The position numbers and the translations under genes are program-made. From the NCBI GenBank assembly GCA_030684575.1, contig JAUXVD010000003.1:186001-250000 (forward strand): DNA of 64,000 bases, written 5' to 3'. The DNA is from Nitrospirota bacterium. GTDB lineage: Bacteria; Nitrospirota; Nitrospiria; Nitrospirales; Nitrospiraceae. Each line of letters opens with the position of its first letter. Positions within the stretch are counted from its first letter, which is position 1. This document shows positions 9,120-18,829 of the stretch, piece after piece. The notes under the pieces are model-generated. The model saw only the letters and a program-made list of their open reading frames with translations, was not told the DNA's origin and did not search any database.

Positions 9120-10827
9120 ATCTATAGAGAAGGATACGACGCTCATTCCTGAAATCTACGGACAAGTCCTGGGTCTCCGTGCCGGCCAGCTCGCCATGCT
9201 TGAACGGCTCTATCGTCGACGTATGCCCGTGGATGACGTTCTCTCATCTGAAGCGGCAAAAATCCTTGCGCAGTTCACGCACGAGATTCGCCGTCCCATC
9301 GGTCTGGTCATCACCAGGCGTGGTGCCGTGCAAGACGTCCTAGTCGGCGCTGGGACCGAGCCCTCTCCAACGACGTTGACCACCTTTCGTGCGAGTCCGC
9401 AATCGCTGAGGGGCCTTCGTCTAATTCGCTCGAGCGTGAAAGAGGAGCCCATCACTCAAGAAGACCTCAGCATGCTGGGCCTGCTTCGACTCGACATGAT
9501 CGGAACGTTGGCCGTCACGCCCAAAGGGGAACCGGGTTTGCTTTCTCTGGCCCATCTGAATCCACCTGGTCCTGAAAAATCCTTATATACGCTGCTGAAG
9601 CCCACGTTGGTCCATCAATGCCCGGTGAGTTTTGAAACCTTCATTCACGATCTGGAGTCGGATCTACAACGTCAGGGTGCATCGCACACGATGGCCCAGG
9701 GGCAAACTGCCATCCTCGTGAGCGCCTCGCCCAAAAGCAAGGCCGAGCAGGAAGAACGCCTCGCTGAGCTTGCAGAATTGGCGTCCTCTGCGGATCTCAC
9801 GGTCATCGACCGGTTAGTGCAACGGACACAGGGTGGCCACCATCGGTTTCAATTAGGAAGCGGTAAGCTCAAAGATGTGCTAACGCAAGCGATGCAGCAG
9901 GGAGCGGATCTACTCATTTTCGATCAAGACTTAGCTCCAGGACAGTTACGTGCGATTGCGGAGATCAGCGACCTGCCGGTCATCGATCGGACCCAGCTGA
10001 TTCTCGACATCTTTGCGCAACGCGCGCATAGCCGGGAAGGCAAGGTGCAAGTCGAGCTGGCGCAACTTCGCTATATGCTGCCGCGTCTTTCCGGTCAGGG
10101 TATAAGCCTCTCGCGTTTGGGCGGGGGCATCGGCAGCAGGGGACCAGGTGAAACGAAGCTCGAAACCGACCGACGCCGTATCCGAGAGCGTATCGACTAT
10201 TTGGAGAAAGAGATTGAGGGCTTTGCCCGCCACCAAGATCAGCGTCGCTCGCGCCGCGTCCGGCAAGATTTCCCGGTTCTGTCCATCGTGGGCTACACGA
10301 ACGCCGGCAAATCCACATTGCTCAACGTCCTCACGCGCAGTCAGGTGAGCGCAGCCCCACGCGTTTTTGAAACGCTCGACACCACCAGCCGGAGGCTCCG
10401 TTTCCCTCATGGCCGGGAAGTGATCATCACCGACACGGTGGGATTCATTCGCGACCTGCCCAAAGATCTCCTCGCTGCCTTCAGGACGACTCTGGACGAG
10501 TTGCGCGATGCCGACCTCCTTCTCCACGTGGTTGATGCAGGGACCAAAGATCTGGACGCCCATATCGCCGCCGTCGATACCGTGCTGAACAGCCTCACTC
10601 TTGATGAGATTCCGCAGATTCTGGTCTTCAATAAATGCGATCAGCTTCCACCAGGACAAGCAGAGGTTCTCTGTCAACGTTATGGGGCGATTGGAGTTTC
10701 AGCCCTGCATTCGGAGACCTTGCGCCCGCTCATTCGGCTGCTTGAAGAACGGGTGGCCGTGCTTGTTCCAGAGGAGGGCTTTTCCAGAAAATCCACGCCC
10801 CCAATCCCGCTTGCATCTCAGTCCTAA
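9076..10827 (+). CDS. hflX: Ribosome-associated GTPase HflX, N-terminally extended form
   Basis: HflX is a GTPase that splits or rescues stalled 70S ribosomes. The G domain is clear: GYTNAGKST (G1), DTVGFIRDLP (G3) and NKCD (G4), preceded by the HflX glycine-rich SRLGGGIGSRGPGETKLE linker and the N-terminal RFQLGSGKL domain. About 190 extra residues precede the classical HflX start, making it longer than the E. coli protein. The start is uncertain: the ATG at 9076 overlaps tsaD by 44 bases, while an AAGGA at 9130 precedes a possible rare ATT start at 9145, and IYGQVLGL, which looks conserved, begins just after it. Confidence 0.9.
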   Translation: MLTPQWFHHWRTRSKSIEKDTTLIPEIYGQVLGLRAGQLAMLERLYRRRMPVDDVLSSEAAKILAQFTHEIRRPIGLVITRRGAVQDVLVGAGTEPSPTTLTTFRASPQSLRGLRLIRSSVKEEPITQEDLSMLGLLRLDMIGTLAVTPKGEPGLLSLAHLNPPGPEKSLYTLLKPTLVHQCPVSFETFIHDLESDLQRQGASHTMAQGQTAILVSASPKSKAEQEERLAELAELASSADLTVIDRLVQRTQGGHHRFQLGSGKLKDVLTQAMQQGADLLIFDQDLAPGQLRAIAEISDLPVIDRTQLILDIFAQRAHSREGKVQVELAQLRYMLPRLSGQGISLSRLGGGIGSRGPGETKLETDRRRIRERIDYLEKEIEGFARHQDQRRSRRVRQDFPVLSIVGYTNAGKSTLLNVLTRSQVSAAPRVFETLDTTSRRLRFPHGREVIITDTVGFIRDLPKDLLAAFRTTLDELRDADLLLHVVDAGTKDLDAHIAAVDTVLNSLTLDEIPQILVFNKCDQLPPGQAEVLCQRYGAIGVSALHSETLRPLIRLLEERVAVLVPEEGFSRKSTPPIPLASQS

Positions 10828-10859
10828 CTCACGGCACAATCGCAGGTCGTCTACCAGCC

Positions 10860-11522
10860 ATGACTACGAAATCCTTACCAGCCGTGGATCGCCGAGAACG
10901 CCTCAAGACCATCGCCAAGGCCCTCCAGCGTACGATGCCGGCCCCTCAAATGGAACTCGACCACCGGTCGCCGTGGGAGCTGCTTGTGGCCACGATCCTT
11001 TCCGCGCAATGTACCGATCGGCGAGTTAATCAGGTGACGCCGGCGCTCTTTCGCCGCTATCCGGGACCGGCAGAACTGGCAGGGGCGGATCATCTCGAAG
11101 TTGAGCAGCTCATTCACTCAACCGGCTTCTTTAAAAGTAAGGCCAAGCATCTGATTGGCTGCAGCAAGGCTGTGACCGAGCGTTTCTACGAACAAGTCCC
11201 TCAGACGATGGAAACATTGATCACCTTGCCTGGCGTCGGGAGAAAGACGGCGAACGTCATACTCGGAAATGCCTTCGGCCAGCCCGGCATCGTCGTCGAT
11301 ACTCACGTGAAACGTGTGGCCAAGCGGCTTGCTCTGAGCAAATCTGATAATCCAGAACGTGTAGAAGAGGATCTGCAGCAACTGATGCCGAAGTCCCAAT
11401 GGACGGCCGTCTCGCAGCGATTGCTGTTACATGGCCGATATATCTGCCTCGCGAGAAAGCCCCGGTGCGGTACCTGTCCGGTTTATCAACAGTGCTCATG
11501 GAAAGAGAAAGGCCCGCAATGA
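10860..11522 (+). CDS. nth: Endonuclease III
   Basis: Nth is a DNA glycosylase/AP lyase that removes oxidised pyrimidines. The helix-hairpin-helix LPGVGRKTAN carries the catalytic lysine region, and the VDTHVKRVAKRL stretch carries the catalytic aspartate. At the C-terminus four cysteines in a C-x6-C-x2-C-x5-C spacing (CLARKPRCGTCPVYQQC) form the [4Fe-4S] site. The length of 220 is typical. Its stop overlaps the yicC start as ATGA, so the two are probably translationally coupled. Confidence 0.95.
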   Translation: MTTKSLPAVDRRERLKTIAKALQRTMPAPQMELDHRSPWELLVATILSAQCTDRRVNQVTPALFRRYPGPAELAGADHLEVEQLIHSTGFFKSKAKHLIGCSKAVTERFYEQVPQTMETLITLPGVGRKTANVILGNAFGQPGIVVDTHVKRVAKRLALSKSDNPERVEEDLQQLMPKSQWTAVSQRLLLHGRYICLARKPRCGTCPVYQQCSWKEKGPQ

Positions 11523-12397
11523 TTCATAGTATGACTGGCTTCGGTCGTCGGCAGGCTCCTTGGCAAGACGGGTCCGTGACGGTCGAAATGCGCTCCGTCA
11601 ACCATCGCTTTCTTGAAATTGCCTGCCGCCTTCCCCGGCCCCTGAGCCACTTGGAAGACGCCTTCAAAAAGTCTATCCAGCAACGCTGTACCCGTGGCCG
11701 CGTCGACATCACGGTGACGGTCCAGGCCGGCAAAGGCCGCGCCGGAAGTGTCAATCTTGACCAGGCGCTCGCAAAGCAGTACCATCAGGCCTTCCTCACT
11801 CTCAAGAAATCCCTGAAGCTGAGCGGGTCGGTCGATCTGGCGCTCATGGCTGGGCTCCGTGACGTGGTGTCGGTGTCGGATCAACCAACGGAAGACCCGA
11901 AACTGGCGAAGCTCGTGCAGCAACTGATGACCAAGGCGCTGACGGACCTTGCGGAGATGCGAACGAGCGAAGGGAAGGCTCTGGCTGAGGATATGCGCGC
12001 GCGGGTCCAGACCATTCGGAGCCACAAAGACCTGGTCGCAGCACGGACCCCGCTGTTGGCCCAAGAGGCCTTTGTCCGCATGAAAGCCCGTGTGGAGAAG
12101 CTCCTGGGGTCGGACATCTCTGATCCCCCGCGGCTTTATCAGGAATTGGCAGTCTATGCGGATCGTGGCGACATTACGGAAGAAATAGTCAGATTGGACT
12201 CGCATATGATACAGTTTGAGCAGACGCTCACTCGTGCAGAATCTGTTGGCAAGACACTCGACTTCCTGCTCCAGGAAATCGGGCGAGAGGTCAACACGAT
12301 CGGTTCCAAAGCCAACGACGCAGAAATTGCGGGTCATGTGGTGCAGATGAAGGCCGAACTTGAACGTATTCGCGAACAGGTCCAAAACGTCGAATGA
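11519..12397 (+). CDS. yicC: YicC family endoribonuclease-like protein
   Basis: YicC-family proteins (here 292 residues) are linked to RNA turnover; E. coli YicC was reported as an endoribonuclease. The N-terminus MIHSMTGFGR is the family hallmark, followed by VEMRSVNHRFLEI, and the C-terminal DUF1732 part has GKTLDFLLQEIGREVNTIGSKA. The ATG overlaps the nth stop, although the frame is open upstream to 11399. The stop overlaps the gmk ATG, as in the common yicC-gmk-rpoZ order. Confidence 0.93.
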   Translation: MIHSMTGFGRRQAPWQDGSVTVEMRSVNHRFLEIACRLPRPLSHLEDAFKKSIQQRCTRGRVDITVTVQAGKGRAGSVNLDQALAKQYHQAFLTLKKSLKLSGSVDLALMAGLRDVVSVSDQPTEDPKLAKLVQQLMTKALTDLAEMRTSEGKALAEDMRARVQTIRSHKDLVAARTPLLAQEAFVRMKARVEKLLGSDISDPPRLYQELAVYADRGDITEEIVRLDSHMIQFEQTLTRAESVGKTLDFLLQEIGREVNTIGSKANDAEIAGHVVQMKAELERIREQVQNVE

Positions 12398-13083
12398 GTA
12401 TTAGTACCACCACAAGTTCTCCTGCGCCCGTGTCAGGCCAACCGCGATCCTCGACGGATCGGCGTGGGATTCTTTTCATTATCTCTGCCCCGTCTGGCAC
12501 CGGGAAAACGACGCTCTGCAAGCAGCTTACGACGAACCTTCCCGATCTGTGGCACTCAATTTCTTATACGACAAGGCAGCCACGGCTCGGCGAAGAGCAT
12601 GGCCGCGAATATTACTTCATCGACGAACAGCCGTTCCAAGAGATGATCGATCGGAATGAGTTTGTCGAGTGGGCCCGTGTGTACGGGAACCTCTACGGCA
12701 CGCCATGGAAATCGCTGACCGAAAAGATCGATCAGGGGATCGATGTCTTGCTGGAGATCGACGTGCAAGGGGCGATGCAGGTCAGGAAGCGGTTTGAGGA
12801 CTCGGTATCGATTTTTATTCTTCCCCCCTCAATGGCCGTCCTCCGATCCCGGCTGCAAACCAGGGCCTCCGACTCAGCGGAAGAGATCCAACGACGCCTG
12901 CATAAAGTCAAAGAAGAGGTCTGGAGCTTTCGGGAGTACGCCTACATCGTCCGGAACGACGACATCGACCGATCGATTCGCGATCTTGAAAGTATCTTCT
13001 GGTCGGAGCGTCTGAAGACGAAACGATTGAATATGACGTGGCTCGAAAATAACTTCATTCTCGACGACGAACAGAAATCCTGA
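12394..13083 (+). CDS. gmk: Guanylate kinase
   Basis: Gmk (229 residues) phosphorylates GMP to GDP. The P-loop SAPSGTGKTTL begins near residue 30, after an N-terminal extension of about 25 residues. The GMP-binding SYTTRQPRLGEEHGREYYF and the lid region with EIDVQGAMQVR follow. It starts within the yicC stop (ATGA) and is followed by rpoZ. Confidence 0.95.
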   Translation: MSISTTTSSPAPVSGQPRSSTDRRGILFIISAPSGTGKTTLCKQLTTNLPDLWHSISYTTRQPRLGEEHGREYYFIDEQPFQEMIDRNEFVEWARVYGNLYGTPWKSLTEKIDQGIDVLLEIDVQGAMQVRKRFEDSVSIFILPPSMAVLRSRLQTRASDSAEEIQRRLHKVKEEVWSFREYAYIVRNDDIDRSIRDLESIFWSERLKTKRLNMTWLENNFILDDEQKS

Positions 13084-13124
13084 ACTCGCAACGATTGTTC
13101 ATTACACAAAGGAGCATTGCAGCC

Positions 13125-13481
13125 ATGATCGACATGTTGAGACTTTTGCCACAATACGCACCAGGTGAATTTGACTCCCGCCACCGGCTCGCAATCATCG
13201 CAGGTCAACGGGCGAAGCATATCTTGCAAGGATCGCGTCATGCCGCCTCGCGCTTCAACAAGGAAACGACCATTGCCCTCGATGAAGTTCTCCGAGGACA
13301 AACGACATACCTCGTCGGTCAAGAGGCCCGGGATGCGATGAAGGAATCGAAGCGCGGCAAAGAAGGTGAAATGGAGCGCATCGCCATGATGACCGGCGAC
13401 GATGCGAAGGAGATCAAAAAAGAACTGAGCGTCTATGTCGACGATACCCCGAAGGCGGTAGTGGGGACGAGCGAGGAGTAA
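13125..13481 (+). CDS. rpoZ: RNA polymerase omega subunit
   Basis: Omega (118 residues) assists assembly of the beta' subunit of RNA polymerase. The core shows DSRHRLAIIAGQRAKHI and the later KETTIALDEVLRG, which are the recognisable omega blocks, in the expected gmk-rpoZ-coaBC order. The start at 13125 is fixed by AAAGGAG ten bases upstream; the open frame from 13095 lacks such a site. The acidic C-terminal tail makes it somewhat longer than E. coli omega. Confidence 0.88.
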   Translation: MIDMLRLLPQYAPGEFDSRHRLAIIAGQRAKHILQGSRHAASRFNKETTIALDEVLRGQTTYLVGQEARDAMKESKRGKEGEMERIAMMTGDDAKEIKKELSVYVDDTPKAVVGTSEE

Positions 13482-13484
13482 TAC

Positions 13485-14747
13485 GTGGAAATCTCCGGCT
13501 CTACAGGGCCGACGTTGGTCGGGAGACGGATCGTGCTCGGCGTGACGGGCAGCATTGCCGCGTATAAGGCGGTCTTGTTGCTACGAACCTTGCTCCGTGA
13601 AGGAGCGGTTGTGCACGTCGTGATGACGCAATCGGCTACGAAATTCGTCACTCCGCTGACGTTTGAAGTGCTCTCAGGCCATCCCGTCTCGACGGAGGTG
13701 TTCGAGGCGCATCAGGAGATGAAGCACTTATCGTTGCCTGAGCAGGCAGATGCCATTGTGATTGCGCCGGCCACGGCCAATTGCCTGGCCAAGGTAGCTC
13801 TGGGGTTGGGTGACGATTTACTCTCGACCATGCTTCTCACGGCACAATGTCCCTTGATTGTGGCACCCGCTATGGATGGAGGGATGTGGACACATCCTTC
13901 TGTCACAGAGCACGTGCGGATATTGCGTGCCAGAGGGACCATGGTTGTGGATCCCGAAGAAGGCCCCCTTGCCTCAGGACGGATCGGGCAAGGCCGTTTG
14001 GCAGAGGAAAACAGGATTCTAGAGGCACTTCACGCAGCATTGGTGCCACTACGCGATTGGCAGGGGCACCGCATCCTGGTTTCGGCAGGCCCAACGCAGG
14101 AGCCGATCGATCCCGTACGATTCATTTCAAACCGCTCATCCGGGAAAATGGGTTATGCTATCGCCGAGGCCGCCCAGGCAAGGGGAGCCCAGGTAGTCCT
14201 TGTGACTGGGCCTACGGCTCTTTCTCTTCCGAAAGGCGTCGAGGTTGTTTCGGTCTCCACGGCTCAAGAAATGACACAAGCCCTGTCGATACGTCTGGCC
14301 TGGTCCTCCGCTGTGATCATGGCTGCCGCCGTTGCGGACTTTCGCCCCAAACACCCTGCTTCACAAAAAATGAAGAAACAAGGGCTGGCCGACCAGACCC
14401 TTGATCTCGAGCGAACCACCGACATCCTGGCTTCCTTATCCGCCCAGCGGACTACGCAACTTATCGTTGGCTTTGCCGCCGAGACCTGCGATCTGATCGC
14501 TCACGCGACAGACAAGCTTATGGCCAAAGGGCTCGACCTCATTGTGGCAAACGATGTCACGATGGCAGGCGCGGGGTTCGGCAGTGAACAGAATGCTGCT
14601 ACGTTAATCGATCGGGAGGGGGCTGTTACCGAACTGCCGTTGATGCCAAAGCGTGCGCTTGCTGACGCGATCCTGAATCGGGCGTATGAACTGCTTCGCA
14701 CCAGAGCGTCAGAACAGGCGCCAAAGCCGGTTGTAGGAGGACGCTAA
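13485..14747 (+). CDS. coaBC: Bifunctional phosphopantothenoylcysteine decarboxylase/synthase
   Basis: CoaBC (420 residues) makes 4'-phosphopantetheine for coenzyme A. The N-terminal FMN decarboxylase (about residues 10-185) shows GVTGSIAAYK and PAMDGGMW; the C-terminal CTP-dependent ligase shows SAGPTQEPIDPVRFISNRSSGKMG and AAAVADFRP. The start codon is GTG at 13485, with GAGGAG six bases before it and three bases after the rpoZ stop. Both activities appear complete. Confidence 0.95.
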   Translation: MEISGSTGPTLVGRRIVLGVTGSIAAYKAVLLLRTLLREGAVVHVVMTQSATKFVTPLTFEVLSGHPVSTEVFEAHQEMKHLSLPEQADAIVIAPATANCLAKVALGLGDDLLSTMLLTAQCPLIVAPAMDGGMWTHPSVTEHVRILRARGTMVVDPEEGPLASGRIGQGRLAEENRILEALHAALVPLRDWQGHRILVSAGPTQEPIDPVRFISNRSSGKMGYAIAEAAQARGAQVVLVTGPTALSLPKGVEVVSVSTAQEMTQALSIRLAWSSAVIMAAAVADFRPKHPASQKMKKQGLADQTLDLERTTDILASLSAQRTTQLIVGFAAETCDLIAHATDKLMAKGLDLIVANDVTMAGAGFGSEQNAATLIDREGAVTELPLMPKRALADAILNRAYELLRTRASEQAPKPVVGGR

Positions 14748-14753
14748 TACACC

Positions 14754-15599
14754 ATGGCACAGAATCAGCAATCAGCCGAGACGGCGATGGAGATTGATCG
14801 ACTGGCCATCCAATTGGCCAAAGATCCGCAATCCAAAGCGTTCCTGCCCTTGGCTGAAGAATATGGCAAAGTCGGCATGTGGCAGGAAGCCGCAGGTGTT
14901 CTCGAAGACGGGTTGAAATATTATCCCGGCTTCATTACGGCGATGGTCGCGCTCGGTCGTGCCTATGATCAGATGGGGCAGCCCACCAAGGCTAAGGCGA
15001 TTCTAGAAGAATCCATCAAATTAAGTCCTGAGAACCTGCGCGCGCATCGGACTTTGATCAAGATCTACGTGGGCCAGGAACAACATGCCTTGGCTCTGCA
15101 ATCCTGCGCTGTCATCTTGCGAGTTAATCCGCGGGATGAGGAGGCGCTCTCAGTTCAATCGGCGCTTGGTAAACCCCTGACTCTTAAAAAAGAGCCGGAG
15201 AGACCAAAGCCGGCTGATCCGGTCACACACAACAGCTCCGTGCAAGAGGTGCCGGTCGCTCCAATTGTTTCTGATCCACTCAAGGCCGCCATTCCCGAAG
15301 TTGGTACGCTACATGAAGACCCATCAGTTTCTACGTCAATCAAATTAGAGGCCGTGGCGCCGGATCCACTGATCGTCGATTCGGAGCTGATGGAGACGGT
15401 CCTCCATACGCACGATGACATAGGCGAACAACTCGCGTTGCCAGAGCAGGATACTCAACTCAGCGCCGTTGAGGCGATGTCTTCTCCATCTCCTCATACC
15501 GAAGTCGTGGCTCAATTAGAGGCTTGGCTTCGCACCATTCAATCACGGCGTCGAGACCGAGACACGACGAATAGGCCTCTCTCCAAGACTTCCCAATAA
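14754..15599 (+). CDS. Tetratricopeptide-repeat protein
   Basis: This 281-residue protein has TPR-like helical repeats in residues 10-140, with motifs such as AFLPLAEEYGKVGMWQEA and AMVALGRAYDQMGQPTKA. The remainder is low in predicted structure, rich in Pro, Ser, Glu and Val, with a basic C-terminus (RRRDRDTTNR). No signal peptide or catalytic motif is visible, so it is probably a cytoplasmic scaffold. It starts 6 bp after coaBC and likely shares its transcript. The partner is unknown. Confidence 0.75.
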   Translation: MAQNQQSAETAMEIDRLAIQLAKDPQSKAFLPLAEEYGKVGMWQEAAGVLEDGLKYYPGFITAMVALGRAYDQMGQPTKAKAILEESIKLSPENLRAHRTLIKIYVGQEQHALALQSCAVILRVNPRDEEALSVQSALGKPLTLKKEPERPKPADPVTHNSSVQEVPVAPIVSDPLKAAIPEVGTLHEDPSVSTSIKLEAVAPDPLIVDSELMETVLHTHDDIGEQLALPEQDTQLSAVEAMSSPSPHTEVVAQLEAWLRTIQSRRRDRDTTNRPLSKTSQ

Positions 15600-15704
15600 T
15601 TTTGCGAGTTTGACCGGTTTGAGGCGGACTGCTACAATGCCGCCCGGCTGGACTGTGGCAGGAGGAATCGCTCTCACCTATCGAGTAGTTGAAGATACAG
15701 AGTC

Positions 15705-16205
15705 ATGCTGCGCATACGAATATTACATGGTCCAAACCTCAATCTCCTCGGGAGCAGAGAACAGTCCATTTACGGCACCCTCTCACTTGATGCCATCAAC
15801 TCAACCATTGCAACGCTGGCAAAAGAGTTGAACGTGAAGGTGGACATACGCCAGTCGAATCACGAGGGAGAGTTGGTCACCTGGATTCAAGAGTCTCGGA
15901 TAGGATACGACGGGATCATTATCAACCCGGCCGCCTATACTCATACAAGCATTGCGATCCGGGATGCGATTGCGGCGGTCAACCTGCCCACGGTGGAAGT
16001 GCATTTGTCTAATGTCCATCAGCGGGAAGAGTTTCGCCATCACTCATATATTGCAGGAGTCGCGCTTGGGCAGATTACCGGTTTAGGTGTGACGGGTTAT
16101 CTCCTTGCCCTTCGTGGGCTTCAGGACCATCTAACCGCGTCCAAACGCCAGAAGAAGACATCCGTACCAGCGACAGCGCGACGGACGACAACAGGAACGA
16201 AATAA
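15705..16205 (+). CDS. aroQ: Type II 3-dehydroquinate dehydratase
   Basis: AroQ (166 residues) catalyses the third step of the shikimate pathway. Motifs are HGPNLNLLG, the active-loop tyrosine in [13 protein letters not shown], and [16 protein letters not shown] with the catalytic histidine. The last 20 residues are a basic tail beyond the normal fold. An aroQ-efp-accB-accC order is common in bacteria and is seen here. Confidence 0.95.
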   Translation: MLRIRILHGPNLNLLGSREQSIYGTLSLDAINSTIATLAKELNVKVDIRQSNHEGELVTWIQESRIGYDGIIINPAAYTHTSIAIRDAIAAVNLPTVEVHLSNVHQREEFRHHSYIAGVALGQITGLGVTGYLLALRGLQDHLTASKRQKKTSVPATARRTTTGTK

Positions 16206-16252
16206 TTACAGAGCGCGTCGAGTGGACGCAGACAGTGTGAAGGGAGTATCGA

Positions 16253-16813
16253 GTGATTTCCACGACCGATTTTCGCGGTGGCGTACGGCTGATGGTCGAT
16301 AACCAGCCATTTTATATCATTGAGTTTCAGCATGTAAAACCAGGTAAGGGTGGAGCCTTTGTACGCACCAAGCTCAAGGGCTATCTCACGGGTAGTGTGA
16401 TCGACCGTACTTTTCGTTCAGGGGAACGGTTCGAAGAGCCGAAGCTCGATGAACGGGATATGCAATTTCTTTACGCAACCGACGATGCCTATACCTTCAT
16501 GGACACGGATTCATACGAGCAATTGACGTTCGAAAAGGGCAAGCTCGGTGACAATGCCGATCTCTTGAAGGAGAACATGATCGTAAAGATTCTCGTGTAC
16601 GAGCATCGCCCGATCGATGTTGAGCTGCCGAACTTTATTGAATTAAAAGTTACGGACACCGAACCGGGTTTCCGTGGCGATACTGCGACGGGCGGCACGA
16701 AACTCGCCACCCTGGAAACTGGCGCTACCCTCAAGGTGCCGCTCTATTTAGAAAGTGGGACTGTGATCAAAATTGATACGCGGACGCGCGCCTACGTGGA
16801 GCGTGTTCGGTGA
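16253..16813 (+). CDS. efp: Translation elongation factor P
   Basis: EF-P (186 residues) relieves ribosome stalling at polyproline stretches. The KOW-like N-domain has [16 protein letters not shown], in which the lysine of PGKGGA is the usual modification site, and two OB-like domains follow, ending in the family signature stretch [23 protein letters not shown]. The start codon is GTG with AAGGGAG upstream. The stop overlaps the GTG start of accB. Confidence 0.95.
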   Translation: MISTTDFRGGVRLMVDNQPFYIIEFQHVKPGKGGAFVRTKLKGYLTGSVIDRTFRSGERFEEPKLDERDMQFLYATDDAYTFMDTDSYEQLTFEKGKLGDNADLLKENMIVKILVYEHRPIDVELPNFIELKVTDTEPGFRGDTATGGTKLATLETGATLKVPLYLESGTVIKIDTRTRAYVERVR

Positions 16814-17382
16814 GCACGCAGAAATCGAGCAAGTCAAAGAAACGAGGGAAGCCGATTATTCTCCCTCAGGCCTTTGCGACTCCTCCAGGTGTCCAGGGCA
16901 CTCCCTTGTTATCAGGGCAGCAGAGTAAACACATCCAGGAGCTGATCGACCTGCTCAAGAAGAATAATCTGACAGAACTGGAGCTGGAGCGGGAAGGCCT
17001 CAGAATCCGTGTTCGCCATGAGGTCGAGGTCAGAACGATCACGACCAGCGTTGCCGACCATGGCGTATCCGGCAAGGCCTCCGCGTCTCAACCCTCTGGT
17101 GCGGTAGCGGTGCAGACTGAAGATACGACCGGCATGATTACCATTGCATCTCCGATTGTCGGCACGTTTTATCGGTCCCCATCACCTGATGCCGATCCCT
17201 ACGTCGAAGAGGGCGACTTTGTGAAAAAGGGCCAGGTGCTCTGTATCGTTGAAGCGATGAAGTTAATGAACGAGATCGAATCCGAGGTAGAAGGTCGCAT
17301 CACGAAAATTCTGGCTGAAAGTACGAAGCCGGTGGAGTATGGCCAGGCACTCTTCCTCGTCGATCCGACAGCCACACCCTAA
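16810..17382 (+). CDS. accB: Acetyl-CoA carboxylase biotin carboxyl carrier protein
   Basis: AccB (190 residues) carries the biotin that shuttles carboxyl groups for malonyl-CoA synthesis. The biotinyl domain occupies the last 80 residues with EAMKLMNE; Lys151 is the predicted biotinylation site. The N-terminal helix region ([20 protein letters not shown]) is typical, preceded by a basic extension and an Ala/Pro linker. The GTG start overlaps the efp stop (GTGA). Confidence 0.94.
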   Translation: MSTQKSSKSKKRGKPIILPQAFATPPGVQGTPLLSGQQSKHIQELIDLLKKNNLTELELEREGLRIRVRHEVEVRTITTSVADHGVSGKASASQPSGAVAVQTEDTTGMITIASPIVGTFYRSPSPDADPYVEEGDFVKKGQVLCIVEAMKLMNEIESEVEGRITKILAESTKPVEYGQALFLVDPTATP

Positions 17383-17416
17383 TCCCTCTTCCCTCGACCC
17401 ACATCGGAGTACTGGC

Positions 17417-18757
17417 GTGTTCAAGAAAGTATTGATAGCCAATCGCGGTGAGATTGCCCTCCGGGTGATTCGCGCCTGTAAAGAGCTCGGCATTAAGACC
17501 GTGGCAATTTTCTCCGAGGCGGATGCGGCAAGCCTTCATGTGCGCGCAGCCGATGAAAAGATCTGCGTCGGGCCTCCTGACGCAGCCCTCAGTTATCGAA
17601 ACATTCCCAACGTCCTGAGTGCCGCCGAGATCACCGGGGCAGATGCCATTCACCCCGGTTACGGATTCCTCTCCGAGAATGCTCACTTCGCCGAAGTCTG
17701 CGAATCCATCGGGGTCAAATTTATCGGTCCGACATCCGAACACATCGCGCTTCTGGGCGATAAAGCCAAAGCGCGAGAAATCGTCGCCCGCCGAGGTCTC
17801 CCAGTCACACCGGGCAGCCCGGGCGAGCTCAAAAGCGAACAGGAAGCGCTCGAAGCCGCCACCAAGATCGGGTATCCCGTCATCATCAAAGCCTCTTCCG
17901 GTGGGGGCGGGCGCGGTATGCGTGTCGTCAATAAGGCCGAAGACCTCGCGCGTGCATTTCAAGCCGCGCAAGCAGAGGCAAAGACCACGTTCGGCAACGA
18001 TGCCGTCTATCTCGAACGCTATTTCCTCGAGCCGCGCCATATTGAAGTGCAAATTGCCGCCGACCACCGTGGGCATGTCGTGCATCTTGGCGAGCGCGAT
18101 TGCTCGATCCAACGACGGCATCAGAAGTTGCTCGAAGAAACCCCGTCGCCCGCTGTCGACGAGAAGCTCCGCCGTGAGATCTGCCGTGTCGCCGTCGAAG
18201 CCGTGAAAGCCGTGCATTACCGGAATGTCGGGACCGTCGAGTTCCTCCTCGATAAGGACCGCAACTTCTTCTTCATGGAAGTGAATACCCGCATTCAGGT
18301 GGAACATGCGATCACGGAGATGGTGACGGGTATCGATCTCATCAAGGAGCAGATCACACTTGCGGATGGACAATCTCTCTCATTCAAGCAGCAAGACATC
18401 AAGCTCAACGGACATAGCCTCGAATGTCGCATCAACGCGGAAGATCCTGAAAAGTTTACGCCCTGTCCGGGGATGATCACCAAGTACAGCGCGCCAGGGG
18501 GATTCGGCGTGCGTGTCGACTCGGCCATGGAATCGAACATGATGGTCGTTCCATTCTACGATTCCATGATCGCCAAGGTCATTACCCATGGCCGAGACCG
18601 GCAGGAATGCATCGCCCGCATGCGCCGCGCCCTCGACGAATTCGTCATCGAAGGTATCAAGACGACTATTCCACTGCACAAGCGCATCCTCAACGACCCT
18701 GATTTTCAGAAGGGGCACGTCTCTACCACGTTTCTCGAACGATTCCTCGTCAGTTAA
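17417..18757 (+). CDS. accC: Acetyl-CoA carboxylase biotin carboxylase subunit
   Basis: AccC (446 residues) carboxylates biotin on AccB using ATP and bicarbonate. It begins MFKKVLIANRGEIALRV, carries the ATP-grasp glycine loop KASSGGGGRGMR, the ERDCSIQRRHQKLLEE block and the FMEVNTRIQVEHAITE catalytic region. The GTG at 17417 is chosen for the family N-terminus and a GGAG seven bases upstream; the open frame from 17339 overlaps accB. Pyruvate carboxylase subunit A is the close alternative, but pairing with accB favours AccC. Confidence 0.94.
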   Translation: MFKKVLIANRGEIALRVIRACKELGIKTVAIFSEADAASLHVRAADEKICVGPPDAALSYRNIPNVLSAAEITGADAIHPGYGFLSENAHFAEVCESIGVKFIGPTSEHIALLGDKAKAREIVARRGLPVTPGSPGELKSEQEALEAATKIGYPVIIKASSGGGGRGMRVVNKAEDLARAFQAAQAEAKTTFGNDAVYLERYFLEPRHIEVQIAADHRGHVVHLGERDCSIQRRHQKLLEETPSPAVDEKLRREICRVAVEAVKAVHYRNVGTVEFLLDKDRNFFFMEVNTRIQVEHAITEMVTGIDLIKEQITLADGQSLSFKQQDIKLNGHSLECRINAEDPEKFTPCPGMITKYSAPGGFGVRVDSAMESNMMVVPFYDSMIAKVITHGRDRQECIARMRRALDEFVIEGIKTTIPLHKRILNDPDFQKGHVSTTFLERFLVS

Positions 18758-18829
18758 TCAAGCCCGGTTTGACGACATCAGGCCAATCGACTGGCAGCGC
18801 GTCGTGCTTCCAGCTAGAATTCTTCAAGA

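Noticed and set aside
18758-18829. Possible TPP riboswitch before thiE.
   Set aside because: The leader is only about 70 bp and lacks the conserved CUGAGA-type core.
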